Shown piece after piece: positions 16,636 through 25,493 of a stretch of DNA of 64,000 nucleotides; position 1 is the stretch's first letter, and each line of letters begins with the position of its first letter. Source of the DNA: Flavobacterium notoginsengisoli (GTDB lineage: Bacteria; Bacteroidota; Bacteroidia; Flavobacteriales; Flavobacteriaceae); the NCBI RefSeq assembly GCF_014207905.1, contig NZ_JACHLB010000003.1, positions 248,001-312,000 of the forward strand. The letters are read 5' to 3'. A model generated the notes under the pieces. The model was not told the origin of the DNA, did not search any database, and worked only from the letters and a program-made list of their open reading frames with translations. Both the position numbers and the translations under genes were made by a program.

Positions 16636-19600
16636 ATGTTTACAGACCAAAAAAACAAATCGTTTAAATGGTGTTTGCTAGTTTCTTTTTTACTAGTTAA
16701 TATCGTGATGCATGCACAGGAACGAAAAGTTACCGGAAAAATAACTTCCAGCGAAGATTTACTCGGACTTCCTGGTGCGAATGTTTATATCAAAAATTCT
16801 TCCGTTGGAGCTTCGGCCGATATGGATGGAAATTACTCAGTTATTGTAGGAGAAAAAAATGCTGTTTTAGTTTTCAATTTTGTCGGATTTCAAACGGTTG
16901 AAATTCCTGTTGGAACCAAAACCGTAATCAATGTAAGTTTAAAACCAGATACCAAAGCCCTAGACGAAGTAATCGTAGTAGGTTACGGAACGCGTAAAAA
17001 GAGCGACATTACAGGTTCTGTATCTTCTGTAACGGCAAAAGAATTGACTGCTTATCCACTTTTAAATGCAGAACAAGCTTTACAAGGCCGTGCGGCGGGT
17101 GTCTCCGTAATGACTAACAACGGTGGTGAACCAGGTGCTCCAGTGAAGATTAGAGTTCGTGGAGGAACTTCTATTAATGCCAGCGGTGATGCTCTTATTG
17201 TTGTCGATGGTTTTGCGGGAGTTGCAATGCCTGCTCCACAAGATATTGCTTCTATTGAAGTTTTAAAAGATGCTTCGGCAACTGCGATTTATGGATCTCG
17301 AGGTTCAAACGGAGTTATTATGGTAACTACTAAAAAAGGAAAACCAGGTAAGCCAGTAATTGAATTTAGCAATTCGACTTCTATACAATCTGTAAATAAC
17401 AAATTGCATTTACTGAATGCTGATCAGTTTGCGGCTTATAGAAAAAGTTTCACAACACATACGCAAGGTCCAGCAAACTCAGACTGGCAAGATATTATCT
17501 ATCGCGATGGAATGATTTCGAATACACAATTATCATTTTCTGGCGGTTCAGAAGACATCAAATATTATGTATCTGGAACTTATTTTAACCAAGATGGAGT
17601 TGTAATCAATTCTGGAATCGATAAATATACTATTGTTGCGAATCTTGAAGCAAATCTGACTCCAAAATTGAAAGTTGGTTTGAACAATTTTACAAGCAAA
17701 CAAAACAAAGAAGGAATTATCAGCCAGACGGGAGCTGGAGGAACTGGTGCTGCGGGTGTAATTGCTTCGGCTTATCGTTTTATGCCAGACAAAGGAATTT
17801 ATAATGCAGACGGAACATACACCACAACTGCTCCAATTGGAGATGATATTGACAATCCGTATGCAACAGCGATGGAAAATATTCTAGAAACTGTTTCTAT
17901 CGTAAACCGAAATAATTTCTTTGCACAATATCAAATCACTAAAGATTTAGATTTTAAAACTACTTTAGGTTTAACCGATAATAATTCGCAAACAGGAAGA
18001 TTTATTCCTTCAACTTTAATTGCAGGAAAAAATATTAAAGGAGAAGCTTCAGTAAACAACACAAGATTCTCTTCTTTCTTGACAGAGAATTATTTGACTT
18101 TCAAACGTGAGATTATCTCAAAAGGAATTTTGACAGTTTTAGGTGGATATTCATACCAAAAAAACAAAAACGAAAGTTCTTACGCAGCTTCAAGAGGATT
18201 TTTGACGAATACCAATTCTTATAGAAATTTAGGTGCTGGAACCGTATTTTTAAAACCAGATTCTAATTTATCTGAAACCGAATTAATTTCTGCTTTTGGA
18301 AGGTTAAACTTCGATTATGACGACAAATATTTGCTAACATTTACAGCAAGACGAGATGGTTCTTCAAGTTTTAGTAAAAACTATAAATACGGAACTTTCC
18401 CCTCTGGAGCAATTGGATGGAATATTGCAAAAGAGAATTTCTTAAAAGACAATAAAACAATTTCAAACTTAAAATTAAGAGCGAGTTATGGAGCAACAGG
18501 AAATCCGTCAATTGGTGCCTACTCTACGCTTTCTAGATTTTCTGAAATTTATGACGTAAGTGGTGACGTAATTGTAAATGCGGTTCAATTAACTTCTTTG
18601 GACAATCCAAACTTAAAATGGGAAACTTCATACCAGCAGGATTACGGAATTGATTTAGGTTTATTTGATAACAGAATCAGCATTACAGCAGATTATTATA
18701 AAACGATAACGAAAGACTTATTGTTCAATAGACCGCTTCCGGGAGTTTCTGGAATTGCTTCACAACTTCAAAATGTGGGTGAATTAGAAAATAAAGGATG
18801 GGAATTGGGCATTAATACTAAAAACTTTATCGGTGCCGATTTTACTTGGTCAACAAGTTTTAATATTTCTTCAAACAAAAACAAAGTATTGAAATTAGCT
18901 GATAACAAAGACCTTTTAATCAACTCTGCTCCAGGTCACTTTTTGGCGACTGAATCACAAATTTTGAGAGTTGGACAGCCAGTTGGTTCTTTCTTCGGAT
19001 TTATTTATGATGGTGTAATTCAGCAAGGAGAAGCCGTTTTACCAGGAAATTTTGAAACTATTGCTGGAGGTGAAAAATTCAGAGATGTGAATGGCGATGG
19101 AAAACTAGATTCTCAAGACAAAACGATTATCGGAAATCCAAATCCTGATTTCATCTTCGGATTTAATAATGATTTCACTTATAAAAATCTGGATTTAAAT
19201 ATCTTCTTCCAAGGTTCACAAGGCGGTCAAATATTAAACTATACTTTGATGGAATTGGCTTCTGGAAACAATAACGCTACGACAGAAGTTTTAGACGCTT
19301 GGACACCAACAAATACAGATACAAATGTTCCGATAAATGCGGCAAGAACTAAGAGAATTACTTCAAGATTTGTTTATGATGGAAGTTATATTCGTCTAAA
19401 AAACATCTCTTTAGGATACAGTTTGGATGAGAAAATTGTTTCAAAAATGGGATTAAGCAAAGTTCGTTTTTACATCAGTGCGCAAAACCTTTGGACTATT
19501 ACCGATTATCCGGGGACAGATCCTGAAACCAATTACCTAAACGATACAAACTCTAGAAGTAACACCAATTTAGGATTAGATTACGGAGGATATCCAAACG

Positions 19601-19638
19601 TAAGAACATTTACATTCGGCTTCAATCTTAAATTTTAA
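16636..19638 (+). CDS. SusC/RagA-family TonB-dependent outer-membrane transporter
   Basis: The product (1,000 residues, typical length) imports oligosaccharides across the outer membrane with the SusD protein encoded next. It has a signal peptide (cut near VMHAQ), a carboxypeptidase-regulatory-like domain (about 30-110; KVTGKITSSEDLLGLPGANV), the SusC box DEVIVVGYGT near 115, a plug domain (about 125-235, with LQGRAAGV and GSRGSNGVI), and a 22-strand barrel ending in FTFGFNLKF with a terminal aromatic residue. The start ATG at 16,636 follows an out-of-frame ATG at 16,632. A terminator lies upstream, so it begins its own transcription unit. Regulation by the adjacent HTCS is likely. Confidence 0.95.
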   Translation: MFTDQKNKSFKWCLLVSFLLVNIVMHAQERKVTGKITSSEDLLGLPGANVYIKNSSVGASADMDGNYSVIVGEKNAVLVFNFVGFQTVEIPVGTKTVINVSLKPDTKALDEVIVVGYGTRKKSDITGSVSSVTAKELTAYPLLNAEQALQGRAAGVSVMTNNGGEPGAPVKIRVRGGTSINASGDALIVVDGFAGVAMPAPQDIASIEVLKDASATAIYGSRGSNGVIMVTTKKGKPGKPVIEFSNSTSIQSVNNKLHLLNADQFAAYRKSFTTHTQGPANSDWQDIIYRDGMISNTQLSFSGGSEDIKYYVSGTYFNQDGVVINSGIDKYTIVANLEANLTPKLKVGLNNFTSKQNKEGIISQTGAGGTGAAGVIASAYRFMPDKGIYNADGTYTTTAPIGDDIDNPYATAMENILETVSIVNRNNFFAQYQITKDLDFKTTLGLTDNNSQTGRFIPSTLIAGKNIKGEASVNNTRFSSFLTENYLTFKREIISKGILTVLGGYSYQKNKNESSYAASRGFLTNTNSYRNLGAGTVFLKPDSNLSETELISAFGRLNFDYDDKYLLTFTARRDGSSSFSKNYKYGTFPSGAIGWNIAKENFLKDNKTISNLKLRASYGATGNPSIGAYSTLSRFSEIYDVSGDVIVNAVQLTSLDNPNLKWETSYQQDYGIDLGLFDNRISITADYYKTITKDLLFNRPLPGVSGIASQLQNVGELENKGWELGINTKNFIGADFTWSTSFNISSNKNKVLKLADNKDLLINSAPGHFLATESQILRVGQPVGSFFGFIYDGVIQQGEAVLPGNFETIAGGEKFRDVNGDGKLDSQDKTIIGNPNPDFIFGFNNDFTYKNLDLNIFFQGSQGGQILNYTLMELASGNNNATTEVLDAWTPTNTDTNVPINAARTKRITSRFVYDGSYIRLKNISLGYSLDEKIVSKMGLSKVRFYISAQNLWTITDYPGTDPETNYLNDTNSRSNTNLGLDYGGYPNVRTFTFGFNLKF

Positions 19639-19652
19639 TCTAAATAATATTA

Positions 19653-19796
19653 AACACATAGAAACATAGATTCTTTTTCAGAAGAAGAAAATTTAAAAAA
19701 CTAGTTTTTACACATAGCTATATACAAAGTGCTATGATTATTAATGCAAGTGAAACGCCTTATTTAGCATTTCTAAAAACTATGTTTCTATGTGTT
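19653..19796. repeat. foldback repeat, 'aacacatagaaacatag' family
   Basis: A perfect 17-base inverted repeat has arms at 19,653-19,669 and 19,780-19,796. Inside are further CACATAG units and a GTGAAACGCCTT phrase. A paralogous copy sharing the same outer and inner phrases lies on the other side of susD (21,375-21,508). Confidence 0.8.
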
Positions 19797-19825
19797 AAAA
19801 TATACTCTAATAAAAAAATAATATT

Positions 19826-21346
19826 ATGAAAAAATATATCGCTTTTCTATTATTCGGAACACTTGCTTTTTTTAGCTGTTCCGATCTGGAAGAACACCCA
19901 GTTGGAGTTATTCGTCCAGAAAACTTTTTCAATAATACAGACGATTTGCAAGCGGCCGTAAATGGTGCTTTTGCCAACATTGCACACAATAATTATTGGG
20001 GAAGAGAATTTACAATTGCCCTAATGCTTCGCGACGATATGTCTGACATTGGCGATAGAACTACACAGGCAGCTCGTATTGACGTAAATGATATGAGCAT
20101 GAATGACACTAACGCTCTTGTAGCAAACTTTTGGCCACAATCTTATGTGATTATTACGGCGGCAAATCAAGCAATTGAAGGTGCTAAAAAAACACCTGGA
20201 GATCCTGCAAAAGTTAACGCTATCGTTGCTCAAGCTTATTTTGCCAGAGCCTTTGCTTACTATCATTTGGTACGTCTTTTTGGAGATATTCCATATATCG
20301 ATTTTGTGGTAAACGATGTCAAACAAGTTAGTTCAATCACTAAAACAAAAGAAGCTGATGTTTATCCAAAAATTATTGCTGATTTAGAATTTGCAAAACA
20401 ATGGCTGGAAGACAAACCAAAAGTAAAAGCTGTTCCAGGAAAAGGAACTGCGGCAGGATATTTATCTTCTGTTTATTTAACATTGGGGCAATATCAAAAA
20501 GCATACGATGAAGCTAAATTTGTTATTACGAACGAAGCTAAATTTGGTTTAGGTTTAGATGCTGATTTTCAGGATTTATTCAACGCTAATAAAACGGCTA
20601 CATTAAAAGAACCACTTTTTACAGTCGATTTCAACAACTTAACTTCTGGAAATTACGGTCAAGATTATACTGCATTTTTTACAGGTTCTTTAAAAGATGA
20701 CAGCTATAGCTACGGGCAAGGATTCTCTGTTGCAGTTCCATCATTAAAAGTATTCAACACTTGGGATCAAAGAGATTACAGAAGAGCCGTAAGTTTTGAT
20801 ACTATTATTAGAAAGAAAACAGGTCCAGGTGGAGCATTGCAAGTTTATCCTTCTAGTGATAATGAAAAAGCGCCTCGCCCTCATATCGCTAAATATTTCC
20901 GTTTTCCGGGAAAAGCTGGAGCTAACGGAAGAACTTCTCAGCACAATTATATCACAATGCGTTTTGCAGAAGTTTTATTGACTGCTGCAGAAGCTTTAAA
21001 CGAAATCAATCCGGGAACAACAGAAGCAGATGGATATGTAAATCGTGTTCGTGCAAGAGCAAGAAATAAAGCAGGAAAATTGGTTTCTTTTCCAGCAAAT
21101 GTTACACCAGGTTTATCTAAAGACGCTTTTAGAAAAATGGTTGTTGACGAAAGACGATTAGAACTGGCTTTTGAATATGTGAGATGGTATGATATTAAAA
21201 GACTAAAAATCGGACCAGAAGTATTTGGTCCAAGCGGTTTAGAACCACACGCTAATTTTGATCCAAACAAAGATTATTTGTGGCCGTTGCCTGGGACTGA
21301 GTTGGCCATCAATCCGAATTTAAAACCAAATAATCCGGGTTATTAA
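19826..21346 (+). CDS. SusD/RagB-family surface glycan-binding lipoprotein
   Basis: This 506-residue partner of SusC caps the transporter at the cell surface. The N-terminus (MKKYIAFLLFGTLAFFSCSD) has a lipobox with Cys18 as the lipid site. The SusD fold is shown by the early DLEEHPVGVIRPENFF, TPR-like helices (AQAYFARAFAYYHLVRLFGDIPY near 132-154), and the C-terminal RFAEVLLTAAEALNEI and VDERRLELAFEYVRWYDIKR motifs (about 385-460), followed by LWPLPGTELAINPNLKPNNPGY. Ligand specificity cannot be read from the sequence. It is flanked on both sides by copies of the same foldback repeat. Confidence 0.95.
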   Translation: MKKYIAFLLFGTLAFFSCSDLEEHPVGVIRPENFFNNTDDLQAAVNGAFANIAHNNYWGREFTIALMLRDDMSDIGDRTTQAARIDVNDMSMNDTNALVANFWPQSYVIITAANQAIEGAKKTPGDPAKVNAIVAQAYFARAFAYYHLVRLFGDIPYIDFVVNDVKQVSSITKTKEADVYPKIIADLEFAKQWLEDKPKVKAVPGKGTAAGYLSSVYLTLGQYQKAYDEAKFVITNEAKFGLGLDADFQDLFNANKTATLKEPLFTVDFNNLTSGNYGQDYTAFFTGSLKDDSYSYGQGFSVAVPSLKVFNTWDQRDYRRAVSFDTIIRKKTGPGGALQVYPSSDNEKAPRPHIAKYFRFPGKAGANGRTSQHNYITMRFAEVLLTAAEALNEINPGTTEADGYVNRVRARARNKAGKLVSFPANVTPGLSKDAFRKMVVDERRLELAFEYVRWYDIKRLKIGPEVFGPSGLEPHANFDPNKDYLWPLPGTELAINPNLKPNNPGY

Positions 21347-21374
21347 AAAAATTATATTAGCTGAATATTTTTTA

Positions 21375-21508
21375 AGCACATAGAGACATAGATTTTTTTT
21401 GAATAAAAGGCTTAAGAAGATGACTCGTCATTAACACATAGTTATGTTTATTTAAATAAAGTGAAACGCCTTTTTCGGTTATCTAAAACTATGTTCCTAT
21501 GTGTTTAA
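21375..21508. repeat. second copy of the 'cacatag' foldback repeat
   Basis: GCACATAGAGACATAG at the left and CTATGTTCCTATGTG near 21,489-21,503 form the arms, with one or two mismatches. An inner AACACATAG and the phrase GTGAAACGCC are shared with the copy at 19,653-19,796. No gene is seen in the 204-base gap. Confidence 0.75.
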
Positions 21509-21550
21509 AAACTCATTTAGCAATTACTCAAAATATATATTATTTTAAAT

Positions 21551-22741
21551 ATGAAGAATGTCAATTTCATTTCTTTAATTCTTGGATTTGCATCGCTAGC
21601 AACGGCGTGCAAATCCGGAATTAATTCTCAAACAAAAAAACATTCTGCTGCGACAGAAAAATTGGAAACACGTTATAAAATGCTACTTGATTATCCTGTT
21701 GATTCTATGTCGATGCCGAGGAGTATGAATATCAAAACCAATGAAATTCGAAAAGTGCCTTCAAAGGACTGGACAAGCGGTTTTTTTGCTGGAAATCTTT
21801 GGCAGTTATACCGATTGACAGGCGATTCAAAATACAAAGAACAAGCTCAAAAATGGACTCCTTTCAGTAAAAAAGAAAGTGTTAATAGTAATTCGCATGA
21901 TGTAGGTTTTAAAGTGTTTTGCAGTTTTGGAGAAGCTCTAAAAGTGGAAAACAAGAAAGAATACGAAGCGGTAATTATCAAAGGCGCAGAAACTTTATGC
22001 ACAAGGTTTAATCCAAAAGTGGGTTCGATTCGTTCTTGGGATTTCAACAAAGAAATTTGGGATTATCCTGTTATCATTGATAATATGATGAATTTGGAAT
22101 TGCTTTTTGAAGCTTCAAAATTATCTGGAAATCCAAAATATCGTAACGTAGCTATTCAACACGCTAATACTACTTTAAAAAATCAATTCAGAGAAGATAA
22201 CAGCTGTTATCACGTTATTGATTATAACCCAATTAGTGGTGAAGTAAGAAAGAAAACTACGCTTCAAGGCTATAATGATGATTCGGTTTGGGCTCGCGGA
22301 CAAGGCTGGGCAGTTTATGGTTTTACAATGGCATATCGTTATACCAAAGATGAAGCTTATAAAAAACAGGCAGAAGCTACTGCTCTATTTTTTATGGCAA
22401 ATAAAAATCTGCCTGAAGACGGAATTCCATATTGGGATTTAAAAGATCCAAGTATTCCAAATTCTGCTCGAGATGTATCGGCTGCAATGGTTATGGCTTC
22501 GGCTTTATACGAATTGTACAGTTATACTAAAAAAGAGAATTATTTAGCTTTTGCTGATAAACTAATAGCTTCTGTCCAAACAGATCAATATATTCTCGAT
22601 ACAAAAATTAAGGCACCTTTTCTATTTGACCACAGCACAGGAAACTGGCCAAAACACGATGAAATAGACGAACCGATCATCTACGCTGATTATTATTTTC
22701 TAGAGGCTCTATTAAGAAAGAGTGACAAAGGGACAAAGTAA
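21551..22741 (+). CDS. GH88 unsaturated glucuronyl hydrolase, lipoprotein
   Basis: The product (396 residues) removes 4,5-unsaturated uronic acid from the end of oligosaccharides made by a polysaccharide lyase. The N-terminus ends in a lipobox (LATAC, Cys20), so it is anchored in a membrane facing the periplasm or surface. The (alpha/alpha)6 barrel and both catalytic aspartates of the family are visible: HDVGF with Asp117 and IIDNMMNLELL with Asp177. RGQGWAVYG near 250 and WDL near 293 are further family features. Its presence implies that a lyase acts on the same glycan, possibly the beta-helix protein at 10,468. Confidence 0.9.
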   Translation: MKNVNFISLILGFASLATACKSGINSQTKKHSAATEKLETRYKMLLDYPVDSMSMPRSMNIKTNEIRKVPSKDWTSGFFAGNLWQLYRLTGDSKYKEQAQKWTPFSKKESVNSNSHDVGFKVFCSFGEALKVENKKEYEAVIIKGAETLCTRFNPKVGSIRSWDFNKEIWDYPVIIDNMMNLELLFEASKLSGNPKYRNVAIQHANTTLKNQFREDNSCYHVIDYNPISGEVRKKTTLQGYNDDSVWARGQGWAVYGFTMAYRYTKDEAYKKQAEATALFFMANKNLPEDGIPYWDLKDPSIPNSARDVSAAMVMASALYELYSYTKKENYLAFADKLIASVQTDQYILDTKIKAPFLFDHSTGNWPKHDEIDEPIIYADYYFLEALLRKSDKGTK

Positions 22742-22825
22742 CAAAGGGACAAAGGTTTTTAGCCTTTGAACCTCTGAACCTTTGAATCTCTGGATGAGCC
22801 TTTGAACCTTTGAACCTAAAAACAA
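22728..22825. repeat. 'gacaaag / cctttgaac' repeat
   Basis: GGGACAAAGTAACAAAGG units overlap the end of the GH88 gene and are followed by complementary CCTTTGAACC units in tandem, giving a foldback element. Related CCTCTG and CCTTTG phrases occur at 33,730-33,765 and 55,680-55,715. Confidence 0.6.
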
Positions 22826-25237
22826 ATGAAGAAATATCAACACAATACATTTTCAATTTTTGCGCTTTTTGTTTTGTTTCAAATTTGTCTGAGCAGTTTT
22901 GCTCAGACAAAAACAAACATTAATGAAAATTGGCTTTACTTAGAAAATGACACTCAAAACCTCAGCGATGCGCAAAAAGCTTCTAGCTGGACTTCCTTAA
23001 ATTTACCACACACTTGGAATGCCGAAGATGCAACCGATTTATATCCTGGTTATCGACGTGATGCGAGCTGGTATCAAAAGAAATTAAATATTCCGCAAAT
23101 AGACAAAAACAGGGTTTATTCTTTATACTTCGAAGGTTCGAATGTCACTACGAAAGTATATGTAAACGGAAAAGAAGCTGGAAGTCATATTGGCGGTTAT
23201 ATTGGATTTTCTATCGATATTACCAAATTAATCAAAGAAGGAAATAATGATATTTTTGTTCGTGTGGATAATAGCTACGATATTGAAATTATTCCGTCTC
23301 AAAAAAGCGATTTCTTTATTTATGGCGGAATTACTCGTGATGTCTGGTTAGTTTCGAAATACAAAAATCATATTGAAAATTTAAAAATCACGACTCCAGA
23401 AGTTTCTGCAAAAAAAGCTTCAGTTCAGATTGTTTCTTCTTTTATAAATCCTGAAAACTCAAAAGATTTATCATTAACAGTAACGCTGAAAAATCCGAAA
23501 GGAAAAAAAGTAGCTAGTAAAACCATTTCGGTTACAGATAAAACGGCAACTATTACTTTTGAAAACATCAAAAATCCTGAACTTTGGGATACTGAAAAAC
23601 CTAATTTATATCGAATAACAGCAGTTTTATCAGAGAAAAATCAAATTAGAGATAGCATTTCTGAAAAAGTAGGTTTCAGATGGTTTGAATTTAAAGATCA
23701 CGGTCCATTTTATCTTAACGGAAAACGTTTGCTTATTCGCGGAACGCATCGCCATGAAGAACAAGCCGGAGTTGGTGCGGCGATGAGCAATGAACAACAT
23801 TGGGCTGATATGAGATCTATAAAAGAAATGGGCGCAAATTTTGTTCGTTTGGCACATTATCCACAAGATCCCGAGATTTATAAAGCTTGCGACGAACTTG
23901 GTCTTTTGGTTTGGGATGAATTGCCTTGGTGTCGTGGAGGAATTGGAAATGAGGCTTGGAAAACCAATACCAAAAACATGCTCGAAGAAATCATCAATCA
24001 AAATTACAATCATCCAAGTATTGTTATTTGGTCTTTAGGAAACGAAATCAATTGGCTTCCTGATTTTCCTGATGGAGATAATGCCGATAAAACCAATGTT
24101 TTCTTAAACGAATTAAACGACATTGCTCATAAACTAGATCCAACCCGAAAAACAGCAATTAGAAAGTATTATGAAGGTTCGCATATTGTCGATGTCTTCT
24201 CGCCTTCTATCTGGTCTGGCTGGTATTCTGGAAGTTACAAAAGCTATCAAAAAGCAATTGATGTTTATAAAAAAGAATACAAACATTTTATTCATGCCGA
24301 ATATGGCGGTGACAGTCACGTTGGGCGTCACAGCGAAAATCCGATTACGGGAGAAAATGTGATAAAAGCAGAAGGTTGGGAAGAAGCTATTGTACAAACA
24401 AAAGTGGCTAATATTGCGCAAATTGGAGATTGGAGCGAGAATTACATAGTTGATTTGTTTGACTGGCATTTGCATATATCCGAGAATGACCCTACGTTTG
24501 TGGGAAATATACAATGGGCATTTAAAGATTTTGCAACGCCTCTACGTCCTGAAGATGATATTCCGTATATGAACCAAAAAGGGCTTACGGATAGAAACGG
24601 AATTCCAAAAGATGCTTACTATGTTTTTAAAAGTTATTGGGCGAAAGAGCCTTTCACGTACATAGAATCGCATACTTGGACAGAGCGTCAAGGACCCGAA
24701 AATACTCCGAGAAATATCAGCGTATTCAGTAATTGCGATAAAGTGACTTTATCTCATAACGGAAAATCATTAGGAGAAAAACAGCGCAATCTTTCCTTGT
24801 ATCCAGCAAATGGCTTGACTTGGGATGTTAATTTTACAAAAGGAGAAAACATTCTTATCGCCGTTGGTAAAACAAAAGACGGAAAAACAGTTTCTGATAC
24901 GATAAAAGTTAATTATCGTTTCAATAAAAATGATACTGCCTCTTCTTTACAATTATGTGCTGAGAAACTAAAAAATGGTAATTATCTGGTAACCGCAATC
25001 GCCATTGACAATAACAATTTACGTTGTTTGGATTATGAAGTAAGCGTTTATTTTCAATGCTTAAAAGGCGGTAAAACACTGAAAAATCAAGGAACACCAA
25101 CAGGAAGCGAATCGATAAGAATGGCAAATGGAAAAGCGTCTATCGAAGTTATTCCTGATGGTTCTGGAAATGCTATTGAAATGACAGCATTGAATCAGAG
25201 CTTTAAAGGAGAATACTTGAGAATTCCTGTTGAATAA
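22826..25237 (+). CDS. GH2 glycoside hydrolase (beta-galactosidase/glucuronidase type)
   Basis: The product (803 residues) has a signal peptide (cut near SFAQ), a jelly-roll sugar-binding domain (about 30-178; LNLPHTWN, VYVNGKEAGSHIGGY, YGGITRDVWL), an immunoglobulin-like domain (about 180-285), and the GH2 barrel (about 286-590). The acid/base is Glu407 in WSLGNEINW and the nucleophile is Glu492 in HAEYGGD. About 200 residues follow the barrel as extra beta domains. The subfamily suggests beta-galactosidase or beta-glucuronidase activity, but substrate is not decided by these motifs. It would act in the periplasm on oligosaccharides imported through SusCD. Confidence 0.9.
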   Translation: MKKYQHNTFSIFALFVLFQICLSSFAQTKTNINENWLYLENDTQNLSDAQKASSWTSLNLPHTWNAEDATDLYPGYRRDASWYQKKLNIPQIDKNRVYSLYFEGSNVTTKVYVNGKEAGSHIGGYIGFSIDITKLIKEGNNDIFVRVDNSYDIEIIPSQKSDFFIYGGITRDVWLVSKYKNHIENLKITTPEVSAKKASVQIVSSFINPENSKDLSLTVTLKNPKGKKVASKTISVTDKTATITFENIKNPELWDTEKPNLYRITAVLSEKNQIRDSISEKVGFRWFEFKDHGPFYLNGKRLLIRGTHRHEEQAGVGAAMSNEQHWADMRSIKEMGANFVRLAHYPQDPEIYKACDELGLLVWDELPWCRGGIGNEAWKTNTKNMLEEIINQNYNHPSIVIWSLGNEINWLPDFPDGDNADKTNVFLNELNDIAHKLDPTRKTAIRKYYEGSHIVDVFSPSIWSGWYSGSYKSYQKAIDVYKKEYKHFIHAEYGGDSHVGRHSENPITGENVIKAEGWEEAIVQTKVANIAQIGDWSENYIVDLFDWHLHISENDPTFVGNIQWAFKDFATPLRPEDDIPYMNQKGLTDRNGIPKDAYYVFKSYWAKEPFTYIESHTWTERQGPENTPRNISVFSNCDKVTLSHNGKSLGEKQRNLSLYPANGLTWDVNFTKGENILIAVGKTKDGKTVSDTIKVNYRFNKNDTASSLQLCAEKLKNGNYLVTAIAIDNNNLRCLDYEVSVYFQCLKGGKTLKNQGTPTGSESIRMANGKASIEVIPDGSGNAIEMTALNQSFKGEYLRIPVE

Positions 25238-25243
25238 AAAGGT

Positions 25244-25470
25244 TATAAGTTGTCAAGATACTGAGATGCTAAGATTATTTTAGCCTAATTTATATAAAAA
25301 CACGCAGTATTCTCGCATTTTTGTCATCCTGACGAAGGAAAGATCTCCACGAGTAACTCTACAAAGATTGGCGATTTAGTTCGCGGAGCTACTTACGGAG
25401 ATCCTTCCTTCGTCAGGATGACAAACTATATTAAAAAAATCGTGCCTTAGAGCCTTCGTGGCAAAAAAAA
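25244..25470. repeat. composite foldback repeat
   Basis: The centre is an inverted repeat of 29-base arms with one mismatch (25,320-25,348 and 25,397-25,425), containing GTCATCCTGACGAAGGAA. The outer part has CTGAGATGCTAAGA at the left and TGCCTTAGAGCCTTCGTGGCA at the right, related to the CCACGAAGGC family. It fills the gap between the two GH2 genes. Confidence 0.75.
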
Positions 25471-25493
25471 TACAAAAACAAATTAATACAAAA

